Positions 6,568 to 13,812 of a stretch of DNA of 27,955 nt are shown here, in pieces. The position numbers and the translations under genes are program-made. Where the stretch lies: positions 1 through 27,955 of the forward strand of contig CAZRIE010000055.1 in NCBI GenBank assembly GCA_964600075.1, given 5' to 3'. How positions within the stretch are numbered: position 1 is the stretch's first letter; each line of letters begins with the position of its first letter. The notes under the pieces were generated by a model. It did not search any database. It was given only the letters and a program-made list of their open reading frames with translations, and was not told where the DNA came from. The DNA comes from CAZRIE01 sp964600075 (lineage in GTDB: Bacteria; Bacteroidota; Bacteroidia; Flavobacteriales; Flavobacteriaceae).

Positions 6568-7878
6568 TTATCGGGTGTAGTTTTGCAGGACTTTTTCAAA
6601 CTGTTGTATGATAAGTTTTGCTTCATTTGGCATTTTTTGAGCACCTATAGGATTTTTTTCCAACGGGTCTGTAACAAGATTATAAACTTCCCCGTTGTTA
6701 TATAATTTCCAGTCTTTATTCTGTACATAATCCCGTGGCTCGAACTTTCCCCATACGGGTGCATAATGGCAGTAGATCCACTCACGGCCGTTCTCGGTAT
6801 CTCCTAAAAGTTGTTGGTGAAAACTTTGTCCATCGGTTTTAAAAGAAGAAGGCAATTCTCCATTCGCAACATCTAATAGGGTCGGTAAAAAATCGGTAAA
6901 ATCGATTAAGTTCTTGTTAATGCTCTCTGGTACTATGGTTCCTTTCCAATTCGCGATAAAGGGCACTTGGGTGCCCGCGGTCGTCGTATTCCCCTTATCT
7001 CCTTGCAGGGGTTGGCCGTTTACCATCGAGGTGACATCCCTATCGGTACCATTGTCCCCGATAAAAAGAATCAATGTATTTTCCCTTATGCCCAATGCTT
7101 CGGTTTTCTTTATGATTCGCCCGACCAGCTTATCCATATAGCTTACCATTTCGCCAAAATAGGCAGGGTCATTGGTTTTTGATTCCGCATTGAAAGCTTT
7201 GAATTCAAGATTGTCGGGAGTTGGTACGAAGGGGTCATGGGTCAGGACCATAGGATAGTATATGAACATGGGTTCGGACCTGTTTTGTTCCATAAAGTCT
7301 TCAATATAGTCTACAAATAGGTCAGGGCCGTACTCCCCTGGAAATTTCACAGTACCTTTTTCTGCAATGCTCAACAAAGGGTCTTTATATCGCGTACCCC
7401 TTTCATCTATTTGCCAAAGACAATACGAATCAAAGCCGGCCTGCTCGGGGCGTGAGCCAATCTTGCCTCCCGCCAACTCCTGCTGGCGGGCGTTACCCAA
7501 CAACTGCCATTTTCCGGCGATACAGGTTTTATAACCCGATGCTTCCATAAGATGGGCAAAAGTCTTTTCGTTAGGGTCAAGTAAACCAAAGCCAATATAA
7601 TTTCTGTGATTGTACTTTCCGGTCATTAACTGCACCCTGGAAGGTGTGCACAGGGGTGTCGAAAAACAATGATCGAAACGCATCCCTTCTCGTGCCAATT
7701 GATCTAGATTCGGGGTTCGGTAGCTATCACTGCCATAAATACCCAAAGTCTCTTGCCCCAGGTCATCGGCCATAATCAAAATGACATTGGTTTTAGGGGC
7801 CTGAAATTCAGATTGTGCATAGGTGCAAAGGGTTGCGCAACATTGAAGTAGCACTATCAAAGAATAACTGATTTTCAT
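6568..7878 (-). CDS. Exported arylsulfatase-type sulfatase (S1 family)
   Basis: A 436-residue S1 sulfatase with a Sec signal (first 21 residues, ending TYAQ), DD at 38-39, C77-T-P-S-R81 as the formylglycine motif, the GKWQ block (122-125) and a GDNGTDRD metal segment. It is shorter than the other two sulfatases and of the arylsulfatase-A-like layout common in Bacteroidota. Residues 129-139 (NARQQELAGGK) are encoded by a GC-rich perfect hairpin that looks like a foreign repeat inside the gene, in a loop between two conserved blocks, so activity could survive. It lies 59 bp downstream of kdsA and 10 bp upstream of the lipoprotein sulfatase. A near-consensus -7 box (TACATTTA, 7913-7920) allows its own transcription start. 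Confidence 0.9.
   Translation of the reverse strand: MKISYSLIVLLQCCATLCTYAQSEFQAPKTNVILIMADDLGQETLGIYGSDSYRTPNLDQLAREGMRFDHCFSTPLCTPSRVQLMTGKYNHRNYIGFGLLDPNEKTFAHLMEASGYKTCIAGKWQLLGNARQQELAGGKIGSRPEQAGFDSYCLWQIDERGTRYKDPLLSIAEKGTVKFPGEYGPDLFVDYIEDFMEQNRSEPMFIYYPMVLTHDPFVPTPDNLEFKAFNAESKTNDPAYFGEMVSYMDKLVGRIIKKTEALGIRENTLILFIGDNGTDRDVTSMVNGQPLQGDKGNTTTAGTQVPFIANWKGTIVPESINKNLIDFTDFLPTLLDVANGELPSSFKTDGQSFHQQLLGDTENGREWIYCHYAPVWGKFEPRDYVQNKDWKLYNNGEVYNLVTDPLEKNPIGAQKMPNEAKLIIQQFEKVLQNYTR
7469..7490. repeat. GC-rich palindrome inside the sulfatase gene
   Basis: CCCGCCA (7469-7475) and TGGCGGG (7484-7490) are perfect 7-bp inverted arms around an 8-nt loop (ACTCCTGC). Such CCCGCC...GGCGGG hairpins usually lie between genes in flavobacteria; here the element is translated in frame as part of ARQQELAGG. 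Confidence 0.6.
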
Positions 7879-7912
7879 TCAAGATTGAATTAGATGGGAA
7901 AAACGAGTTGTC

Positions 7913-7920
7913 TAAATGTA
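7913..7920 (-). promoter_or_regulatory. Possible -7 box for the two-sulfatase unit
   Basis: Minus-strand TACATTTA differs from TAnnTTTG only in the last base and lies about 35 bp upstream of the sulfatase ATG at 7878, in the 59-bp gap after kdsA. Its first seven bases equal the -7 boxes of kdsA and of the PHP gene. Confidence 0.35.
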
Positions 7921-7937
7921 ACAATTTGAAAATAAAA

Positions 7938-8759
7938 CTACCGCAATTCGATTACGGTTTTCCTTAGCAGGGTCAAATTGGTCAACAATTGCTCTAGATT
8001 ATCTAAATGCAACATGTTCGCCCCATCACTTTTTGCATTGACGGGGTCGAAATGGGTCTCTATAAAAATACCGTCGACACCGGTGGCAATGCCAGCACGC
8101 GCTATGGTATTGATGAGTTCGGGGCGACCCCCTGTGACTCCTGAAGATTGATTGGGCTGTTGCAAAGAATGGGTGACATCCAATACCACGGGAGCATATT
8201 GCTTCATGGTGGGTATTCCCCTGAAATCGACTACCATATCTTGGTACCCGAACATGGTGCCCCGGTCGGTGATCCATACTTGATCATTGCCTGAATCGGT
8301 CACTTTGGTCACGGCGTGTTTCATGCTTTCAGGAGACATGAATTGCCCTTTTTTGAGATTCACTACTTTTCCCGTTTGTGCTGCGGCAACGACCAAGTCG
8401 GTCTGGCGTACCAAAAAAGCGGGAATTTGAAGCACGTCGACATATTCCGCGGCCATTGCGGCATCTGACTCTTGGTGTATATCGGTGACGGTCGGTACTT
8501 CAAAAGTTTCAGATACTTTCCGAAGTATTTTCAATGCTTTCTCATCGCCAATGCCGGTAAAAGAATCTACGCGGCTGCGATTTGCTTTTTTAAAACTTCC
8601 TTTGAAGATATAGGGAATATTCAGTTCGTCGGTCACCGTAACTATCTTTTCGGCAATGCGAAGCGCCATTTCCTCACCTTCTATGGCACAGGGGCCTGAG
8701 AGCAGAAAAAAATTGTTGCTATCGGTATGTTTGAGCTGGGGAATACGTGCTAAATCCAT
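7938..8759 (-). CDS. kdsA: 3-deoxy-8-phosphooctulonate (KDO-8-P) synthase, metal-dependent class
   Basis: Condenses phosphoenolpyruvate with arabinose 5-phosphate to KDO-8-P, the first committed step to the KDO sugar of lipopolysaccharide inner core; cytoplasmic. The 273 residues match the family length. Visible motifs: GPCAIE (22-27), KGSFKKANRSR (53-63), DVTHSLQQP (194-202), IFIETHFDP (231-239). Cys24 in GPCAIE marks the metal-dependent class (Aquifex type), which has Cys where the E. coli-type enzyme has Asn; H197, E234 and D245 are the matching metal ligands. The frame runs upstream to 8816, but a perfect -7 promoter box at 8774-8781 falls inside that extension, so the ATG at 8759 is the start. 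Divergent from the small exported-protein gene at 8838. Confidence 0.97.
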   Translation of the reverse strand: MDLARIPQLKHTDSNNFFLLSGPCAIEGEEMALRIAEKIVTVTDELNIPYIFKGSFKKANRSRVDSFTGIGDEKALKILRKVSETFEVPTVTDIHQESDAAMAAEYVDVLQIPAFLVRQTDLVVAAAQTGKVVNLKKGQFMSPESMKHAVTKVTDSGNDQVWITDRGTMFGYQDMVVDFRGIPTMKQYAPVVLDVTHSLQQPNQSSGVTGGRPELINTIARAGIATGVDGIFIETHFDPVNAKSDGANMLHLDNLEQLLTNLTLLRKTVIELR

Positions 8760-8773
8760 AGGAATGATTTTTG

Positions 8774-8781
8774 CAAATGTA
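8774..8781 (-). promoter_or_regulatory. -7 promoter box of kdsA
   Basis: Minus-strand TACATTTG fits TAnnTTTG exactly and lies 14 bp before the kdsA ATG at 8759, predicting a leader of roughly 10 nt. No good TTTG -33 element is seen. The box is identical to the one before the PHP gene. Confidence 0.6.
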
Positions 8782-8837
8782 CAATATCGGCTTGGTATTT
8801 GATGTGGGTTGAGCATCCGATTTAAACCGAACCGTTT

Positions 8838-9374
8838 ATGAAAAAATTCGTTTTCTTTCTAATGCTTCCGTCCATTTTCCTATTAAACGGGCAAGTCGAT
8901 AAAAATGTCGAAAACCATCAGGTTCAAATTGGCCTTCCGATGCCGAGTATTCTATATGAAAAGGGTGTTGCAAAAAATACAACGCTGAGCATCGAGGCGA
9001 TCGCAGGTCTTTGGATAGGCGGCTGCACGGCCTGTGAATCGGATTTTGGAGTGTATCCTATTTTAAGGGGCCAGTACCGATACTACTATAACATGGGCAG
9101 AAGGCGGGGCAAGAAAAAGAACATCAGTGGAAATTCGGGTAACTATATTGGCGGGTTATTGGTACACCAAAGTGGAAATCCGATTATCGGAAATCTTGAA
9201 AACGCATCGAATACCGTTATGGTCGGACCCGTTTACGGACTACAACGAACGTATAGACGTGGATTTTTCTATCGTCTGGAAGGTGGTGTGGTCTATGTGG
9301 AAGATGATTTTACAAGTGGATTAGGTCTGATTTTGGCCGCGCGCATCGGTTGGGTAATAGGAAAACGGCGATAA
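8838..9374 (+). CDS. Small exported, probably beta-barrel membrane protein
   Basis: A 178-residue protein of no family I can name. It has a Sec signal (MKKFVFFLMLPSIFLLNGQ), and the mature part is rich in Gly, Tyr and alternating hydrophobic residues (SIEAIAGLWIGG, YPILRGQYRYYYN, YIGGLLVHQS, MVGPVYGLQRTY, FFYRLEGGVVYV, LGLILAARIGWVI), consistent with amphipathic beta-strands of a small outer-membrane barrel. Two Cys (GGCTAC, about 58-61) could form a disulfide. A basic loop GRRRGKKKN sits mid-protein. It is divergent from kdsA with 78 bp between start codons and ends 2 bp from the convergent hydrolase stop. The barrel idea is inference from strand pattern. Confidence 0.75.
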   Translation: MKKFVFFLMLPSIFLLNGQVDKNVENHQVQIGLPMPSILYEKGVAKNTTLSIEAIAGLWIGGCTACESDFGVYPILRGQYRYYYNMGRRRGKKKNISGNSGNYIGGLLVHQSGNPIIGNLENASNTVMVGPVYGLQRTYRRGFFYRLEGGVVYVEDDFTSGLGLILAARIGWVIGKRR

Positions 9375-9376
9375 GC

Positions 9377-10312
9377 CTAAAACTTTTTTTGGTAGTTGAG
9401 CCAAGCTCCTGCGAATTCTTCATCAACCAACCAAAAGGCACTGGTTTTATTACCAGGGTAGTCGGAATAAACATAAATATTGGTTCTCGTATTATTACCG
9501 AGCCAGCCAGAGTCTTCGGGAATTGAATTGAGCTCTTCCGGATTTGCCGAAATCCGTCTGTTTAAAATGGAGGAGAAGAATACTTTGATTAACTCATCAG
9601 ATGCTCTCAAATCATTAAAATGAGTGGCATTCGGTTCGATGGCAAAACTCCATAATCCACCCTCGTTACGCTTGTCGAGCGCAATACCCTTAAGGTATTC
9701 ATTTCTTTGATCGCCCTCTAGTTCCCCTGTCAATACCAAACCGGGAACGGTCGCATTCTTCGTCGTGGTTTCTAATTGCCCTCCTCTTATGGAGACTAGA
9801 CCGACCACTTTTTCCGGCATAAAACTTGAAAAACTATAGCTGAAATTACCCCCTGCAGAATACCCCCGCATGAGATAAGGTAGTTTAGAAATTTGGGAAA
9901 TGGCATGCTTCGTCGCTATTTGATCGATGGCGTCTATCAACGCCTGCCCACTTCCGCTTCCGGCCTGCGCATAATTGCCTCCATTTTCTAGCGACTTTAA
10001 ATTGACACTACAGATAGCCAATCGTTCTTTTTCCGCATACGCCTGCCAATCCGTGGAATTCGCCAACCCCAGAGCACTTCCGTTATAAGATGTCAGTAAC
10101 ACCAACACGGCTTTCAAATCGGTATTTTCTTGGGGCACCCACAATCTAAATTCTGCAATATCGAAATTACTATAGGGTGCTTCTGGAAATATGCTATAAG
10201 TCCAGTCGTCTATAAATTCCCCGATGGGCTTTTCCGGTTCCGGTTGGGTGTCTTCGCTTGAACATCCTACAATCCACACACAAATAAAAAGTGCTTTGAA
10301 TAACTTATTCAT
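9377..10312 (-). CDS. Lipoprotein alpha/beta hydrolase (esterase-like)
   Basis: A 311-residue predicted lipoprotein: MNKLFKALFICVWIVGC gives a lipobox with Cys17, followed by an acidic, Pro-rich linker. The catalytic core shows a nucleophile elbow G150-Y-S152-A-G154, a following strand and helix (VVGLVSIRGG), a possible acid region TGELEGD (195-201), and a histidine in NATHFNDL near residue 230. This resembles the feruloyl-esterase/PHB-depolymerase-like branch of alpha/beta hydrolases, which act on ester bonds at the cell surface. Substrate unknown; proximity to the sulfatase block is suggestive only. It is a single-gene unit, divergent from typA. A near-consensus -7 box TAACTTTA lies at 10341-10348. 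Confidence 0.78.
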   Translation of the reverse strand: MNKLFKALFICVWIVGCSSEDTQPEPEKPIGEFIDDWTYSIFPEAPYSNFDIAEFRLWVPQENTDLKAVLVLLTSYNGSALGLANSTDWQAYAEKERLAICSVNLKSLENGGNYAQAGSGSGQALIDAIDQIATKHAISQISKLPYLMRGYSAGGNFSYSFSSFMPEKVVGLVSIRGGQLETTTKNATVPGLVLTGELEGDQRNEYLKGIALDKRNEGGLWSFAIEPNATHFNDLRASDELIKVFFSSILNRRISANPEELNSIPEDSGWLGNNTRTNIYVYSDYPGNKTSAFWLVDEEFAGAWLNYQKKF

Positions 10313-10340
10313 CTACTTTTTTTAGCTATCAATATTTAGG

Positions 10341-10378
10341 TAAAGTTAAGATTTTTTTAGGGCGCCCTTTAAAAAATC
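10341..10378 (-). promoter_or_regulatory. Putative hydrolase promoter with overlapping dyad
   Basis: On the minus strand TAACTTTA (10341-10348) resembles TAnnTTTG, about 29 bp before the hydrolase ATG. Directly upstream lies AGGGCGCCCT (10359-10368), a perfect 10-bp palindrome flanked by a T-run on the left (10350-10358) and an A-run plus TC on the right (10369-10378), giving a 29-bp near-symmetric dyad. Position suggests an operator; there is no loop, so it is a poor RNA hairpin. Confidence 0.35.
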
Positions 10379-10461
10379 GCTGGCTTACAACAGCAAAACG
10401 GTATCTCGAATCAAAGACAGAACAAATCTGCATCAGATATGAGAACTGTCTCAAAATCAAC

Positions 10462-10514
10462 AACATAAAAATAACGCAACTTTATGTTACAAAGCGAAAT
10501 TTAGAGTATCTTTG
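10462..10514 (+). promoter_or_regulatory. typA promoter with upstream inverted repeat
   Basis: TATCTTTG (10507-10514) is an exact TAnnTTTG -7 box, about 35 bp before the typA ATG. A perfect 8-bp inverted repeat AACATAAA (10462-10469) / TTTATGTT (10481-10488) with an 11-bp spacer is centred about 44 bp upstream of the expected start site, a position typical of activator sites. The -33 element is poor, in keeping with an activated promoter. The leader also holds a small AAAAGG-AGAG-CCTTTT hairpin (10522-10537). Confidence 0.5.
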
Positions 10515-10549
10515 CGCGCTCAAAAGGAGAGCCTTTTTAAAATAGAATT

Positions 10550-12349
10550 ATGTCCATAACAAAGAATATTGCGATCATTGCCCACGTAGACCACGGCAAG
10601 ACTACTTTGGTCGATAAAATCATGTACCATTGCCAACTGTTCCGTGACAACGAGAACACGGGCGATCTAATTTTAGACAATAACGATCTGGAACGAGAAC
10701 GGGGAATAACAATTACCTCAAAAAACGTTTCTGTGACCTATAAAGATACCAAGATCAATATTATCGATACTCCTGGTCACGCCGACTTTGGAGGTGAGGT
10801 CGAGCGCGTACTTAATATGGCCGACGGCGTTCTTTTGCTTGTCGATGCTTTCGAAGGCCCTATGCCTCAGACACGTTTTGTGCTACAAAAGGCCATCGAT
10901 TTGGACTTAAAACCATGTGTGGTCATTAATAAGGTGGATAAAGAAAATTGTACGCCTGAAGAAGTACATGAAAAGGTTTTTGATTTGATGTTCGAACTCG
11001 GTGCCGAAGAATGGCAATTGGACTTTCCCGTAGTCTACGGCTCGGCCAAAAATAATTGGATGAGCGATGATTGGCAGAACGAGACCGATAATATCGAACC
11101 TTTGTTAGATATGGTTCTTGAACATATTCCGACTTTTAAACCAACAGAAGGTAATACCCAAATGTTGATTACTTCTTTAGATTTCTCTTCTTTTACAGGA
11201 AGAATTGCTATCGGAAGGTTACAAAGAGGAGTCTTGAAAGAAGGACAACAAATATCTTTGGTTAAAAGAGATGGTAGTATTGTGAAGTCTAAAATCAAAG
11301 AACTTTTTGTGTTCGAAGGTTTGGGCCGTAAAAAAGTGAAAGAAGTTGCTACGGGTGATATTTGCGCCCTAGTAGGTGTGGAAGGTTTTGAAATCGGAGA
11401 TACAGTAGCGGATTTAGAAAATCCGGAAGGACTAAAGACCATTGCAATAGATGAACCAACAATGAGTATGTTGTTTACCATTAACGATAGCCCATTTTTT
11501 GGGAAGGATGGTAAATTCGTTACCTCACGTCATATCAAAGAACGTTTGGAACGTGAGTTGGAAAAAAACTTGGCATTACGGGTCAATGAAACAGATAGTG
11601 CAGATAAGTTCTTGGTTTTTGGTCGTGGTGTCTTGCACCTTTCCGTATTGATCGAAACTATGCGCCGTGAAGGGTACGAGATGCAAATCGGGCAACCTCA
11701 GGTAATCATCAAAGAAATTGATGGCGTAAAATGCGAACCGATTGAATCGTTGACAATCGATCTGCCCGAAGAGGTTTCCGGTAGAGCTGTGGAAATGGTA
11801 TCGATACGAAAAGGAGAAATGACGAGTATGGAAGCCAAGGGTGAACGCATGATCTGTGAATTCTTGATTCCCTCACGTGGTATTATCGGTTTACGTAACC
11901 AGCTATTGACCGCCACGGCAGGTGAAGCCATTATGGCGCACCGCTTTTTGGAATACCAGCCGATGAAAGGCCATATCCCACAGCGACAGAACGGTTCGTT
12001 GGTCTCTATGGAAAAAGGAAAGGCAATTCCGTATTCAATAGATAAACTACAGGATCGAGGAAAATTTTTCGTTGATCCGGGCGAAGATATTTATGAAGGT
12101 CAGGTTATCGGGGAGAATTCTCGAGGTGACGATATGACCATCAATATCACAAAAACTAAAAAACTCTCTAACGTACGTTCTTCCGGAGCGGACGATAAGG
12201 CAAAAATTGTTCCGGCCATAAAATTCTCTTTGGAGGAAGCACTGGAATATATTCAAAAAGATGAGTATGTCGAAGTGACCCCGAAGCATCTACGGCTTCG
12301 TAAAATCTATCTGACCGAAGTGGAGCGGAAGCGGAATAAGATTGCGTAG
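10550..12349 (+). CDS. typA: Ribosome-associated GTPase TypA/BipA
   Basis: A 599-residue translational GTPase of the EF-G/LepA superfamily that binds the 70S ribosome and aids large-subunit assembly and growth under stress or cold. Visible: G1 motif AHVDHGKTT (11-19), switch I RERGIT (49-54), G3 DTPGH (73-77), G4 NKVD (127-130), then domain II (FTGRIAIGRLQRG), a domain III/V core, and the TypA-specific C-terminal domain (GRGVLHLSVLIETMRREG, RGIIGLRNQLLT). Length is standard. It is a monocistronic plus-strand gene with its own promoter and a strong downstream hairpin. The start is the first ATG and leads directly into the conserved GTPase strand. Confidence 0.98.
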   Translation: MSITKNIAIIAHVDHGKTTLVDKIMYHCQLFRDNENTGDLILDNNDLERERGITITSKNVSVTYKDTKINIIDTPGHADFGGEVERVLNMADGVLLLVDAFEGPMPQTRFVLQKAIDLDLKPCVVINKVDKENCTPEEVHEKVFDLMFELGAEEWQLDFPVVYGSAKNNWMSDDWQNETDNIEPLLDMVLEHIPTFKPTEGNTQMLITSLDFSSFTGRIAIGRLQRGVLKEGQQISLVKRDGSIVKSKIKELFVFEGLGRKKVKEVATGDICALVGVEGFEIGDTVADLENPEGLKTIAIDEPTMSMLFTINDSPFFGKDGKFVTSRHIKERLERELEKNLALRVNETDSADKFLVFGRGVLHLSVLIETMRREGYEMQIGQPQVIIKEIDGVKCEPIESLTIDLPEEVSGRAVEMVSIRKGEMTSMEAKGERMICEFLIPSRGIIGLRNQLLTATAGEAIMAHRFLEYQPMKGHIPQRQNGSLVSMEKGKAIPYSIDKLQDRGKFFVDPGEDIYEGQVIGENSRGDDMTINITKTKKLSNVRSSGADDKAKIVPAIKFSLEEALEYIQKDEYVEVTPKHLRLRKIYLTEVERKRNKIA

Positions 12350-12381
12350 CGATCTTTATTAAGGTACTTTAGTTAAAAGTA

Positions 12382-12421
12382 ATCGCCCCTTTAAAGCCCA
12401 ACACGGTTTTAAAGGGGCGAT
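12382..12421. terminator. Strong 14-bp hairpin between typA and mnmH
   Basis: ATCGCCCCTTTAAA (12382-12395) pairs perfectly with TTTAAAGGGGCGAT (12408-12421) across a 12-nt loop. It lies 33 bp after the typA stop and 44 bp from the convergent mnmH stop. The typA-side T-tract is weak (AAATTTATA), so it may act as a bidirectional stem-dependent terminator and 3'-end stabiliser. Confidence 0.75.
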
Positions 12422-12464
12422 AAATTTATACAGAACAATAGCCCGAAATACGACTTGTTCAGTA

Positions 12465-13523
12465 CTAAATTTTATGGGAATATTTTGAATATTTTTCCAT
12501 TAGGGTTCGAGCAGCTTGATTAATATCGGTAACCCTGATTTTCTCGTTGCTCTCTTGTGAATATACCGAAGTGTGGTCATAGTAGTTTAGAAGTACGGCA
12601 GCACATTCTTGAAGGTTGTCTAGTTTTAGGGCCGACATTGCCTTCTGTTCACTTGCTTTACCCAATCTTGAACCAATTTGAGCTATGGCATTTTTCAATG
12701 CCTTTCGTGGTAGTAGTCCATAATTTTGAACAAGGTTGGTAATTCGTTGTGACTTCAAAATGTCTAAAAATATTCCAGGCGCTTGTTCTATTTTACGGTA
12801 AATTTCCGATGGAATGTGTAAGGAACCAATACCACTTCCCTTTTCCTCTACGAAAACTGGTCGGTTTAGGTCATAAGCTTTTAGGACTGATACTAGTTCT
12901 TGTTCAAAACTCCATTGATCGGGTTGTTTTCCCTTGGAAATTCCTCCGAAGGCACTTCCTGAATGCGAAGTAAGTTGTTCTAGATCAAGAATTTGCCCAC
13001 CTAGGTTATGAATTTCTCTTAAGACCTTCGTTTTACCACTCCCGGTTAGACCACAAATTTTAATGAATGGATAATTGATTTTAAAATGGCCTTGAAAATC
13101 CCCCAGATAGGTGTTGAAACCTCCTTCTAGAAATTGTATATTTCGTAGATTTCCAGAAAGTGCTTTCCGATTGCCCATGCCACATCTTAATTGGATGGAT
13201 GCCACCGGATATTCTAAAATTTGTGATAGTAGGCAACTGCGCAATCCCCCATTCAAACAGTACAACCCTAAATAGGAACCTTTACTTTTTAATGTATTTA
13301 CATAGCTTTTATAATCGACAACATAATAAAGTATTTGGTCAACACCCAACTCAAAGCATGACCTACCATAGTCTTTTTTTAGCTTTTTTAAATCAATAGG
13401 AAAGGGAAGGGAAAGTGCTCCGGGAATGTGTGACTTGGCATATTCGTGTGCGGGCCTGATATCCACAATGGTTTTCAGTTCCTTGAATATTCCCCAACCA
13501 ATAGTTACCATACTATAAAACAT
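12465..13523 (-). CDS. mnmH: tRNA 2-selenouridine synthase
   Basis: A 352-residue two-domain enzyme that converts 2-thiouridine at the tRNA wobble position into geranylated and then selenated uridine, using selenophosphate. The N-terminal rhodanese domain has DIRPAHEY (21-28) and a catalytic loop L-Y-C89-L-N-G-G-L-R-S. The C-terminal P-loop domain has Walker A G158-L-T-G-S-G-K164-T and the family block LEQLTSHSGSAFGG (181-194). Length is close to the E. coli enzyme (364 aa). The first ATG (13523) is kept, though ATG 13511 is equally possible. No selD (selenophosphate synthetase) lies in the window. It is downstream of the giant operon on the same strand but separated by 289 bp, so probably independent. 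No good promoter box was found. Confidence 0.92.
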   Translation of the reverse strand: MFYSMVTIGWGIFKELKTIVDIRPAHEYAKSHIPGALSLPFPIDLKKLKKDYGRSCFELGVDQILYYVVDYKSYVNTLKSKGSYLGLYCLNGGLRSCLLSQILEYPVASIQLRCGMGNRKALSGNLRNIQFLEGGFNTYLGDFQGHFKINYPFIKICGLTGSGKTKVLREIHNLGGQILDLEQLTSHSGSAFGGISKGKQPDQWSFEQELVSVLKAYDLNRPVFVEEKGSGIGSLHIPSEIYRKIEQAPGIFLDILKSQRITNLVQNYGLLPRKALKNAIAQIGSRLGKASEQKAMSALKLDNLQECAAVLLNYYDHTSVYSQESNEKIRVTDINQAARTLMEKYSKYSHKI

Positions 13524-13812
13524 AAAAAAAACCCCTTAGGTAAGAAAGACACTTCATAACAGATAGCACAGTCAAAGTCAACTAGGTTGAATACAAAGAC
13601 GTACTTTATTCTATAACTAAAGAAGAAAACCAACTACTTTTTCGAGGCGTGACACTTCATGAATTCAAATTTCACCGCTTCTAAGCTAGATAAGTACACA
13701 TAAATATTTTGTTATTTTTTCTAGTGCCGTTTTTATCTGCTAAAACCGAGAGAACAACACTTATTTTCTTGCATTAAGATACGATTAATATTCTGATTTT
13801 TAAAAGATTAAA
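13524..13812. other. 289-bp A/T-rich gap between giant operon and mnmH
   Basis: No coding frame is supported. The decamer GACACTTCAT occurs twice (13548-13557 and 13651-13660). A weak stem CGGTTTT/AAAACGG-like lies at 13727-13748 on the minus strand without a following T-run, so no convincing terminator for the giant operon is seen, nor a clear TAnnTTTG box for mnmH. Confidence 0.5.

Noticed and set aside
6558..6644. 29-codon N-terminal extension of the lipoprotein sulfatase
   Set aside because: It overlaps the 3' end of the preceding sulfatase gene and would place the lipoprotein signal internally; ATG 6557 fits far better.
8760..8816. 19-codon N-terminal extension of kdsA
   Set aside because: It contains the exact -7 promoter box at 8774-8781 and lies outside the conserved KdsA length; ATG 8759 gives the normal 273 residues.
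13548..13660. GACACTTCAT repeated 103 bp apart as a possible att or regulatory direct repeat
   Set aside because: Only 10 bp, no integrase or mobile gene nearby, and similar to chance level in A/T-rich spacer DNA.
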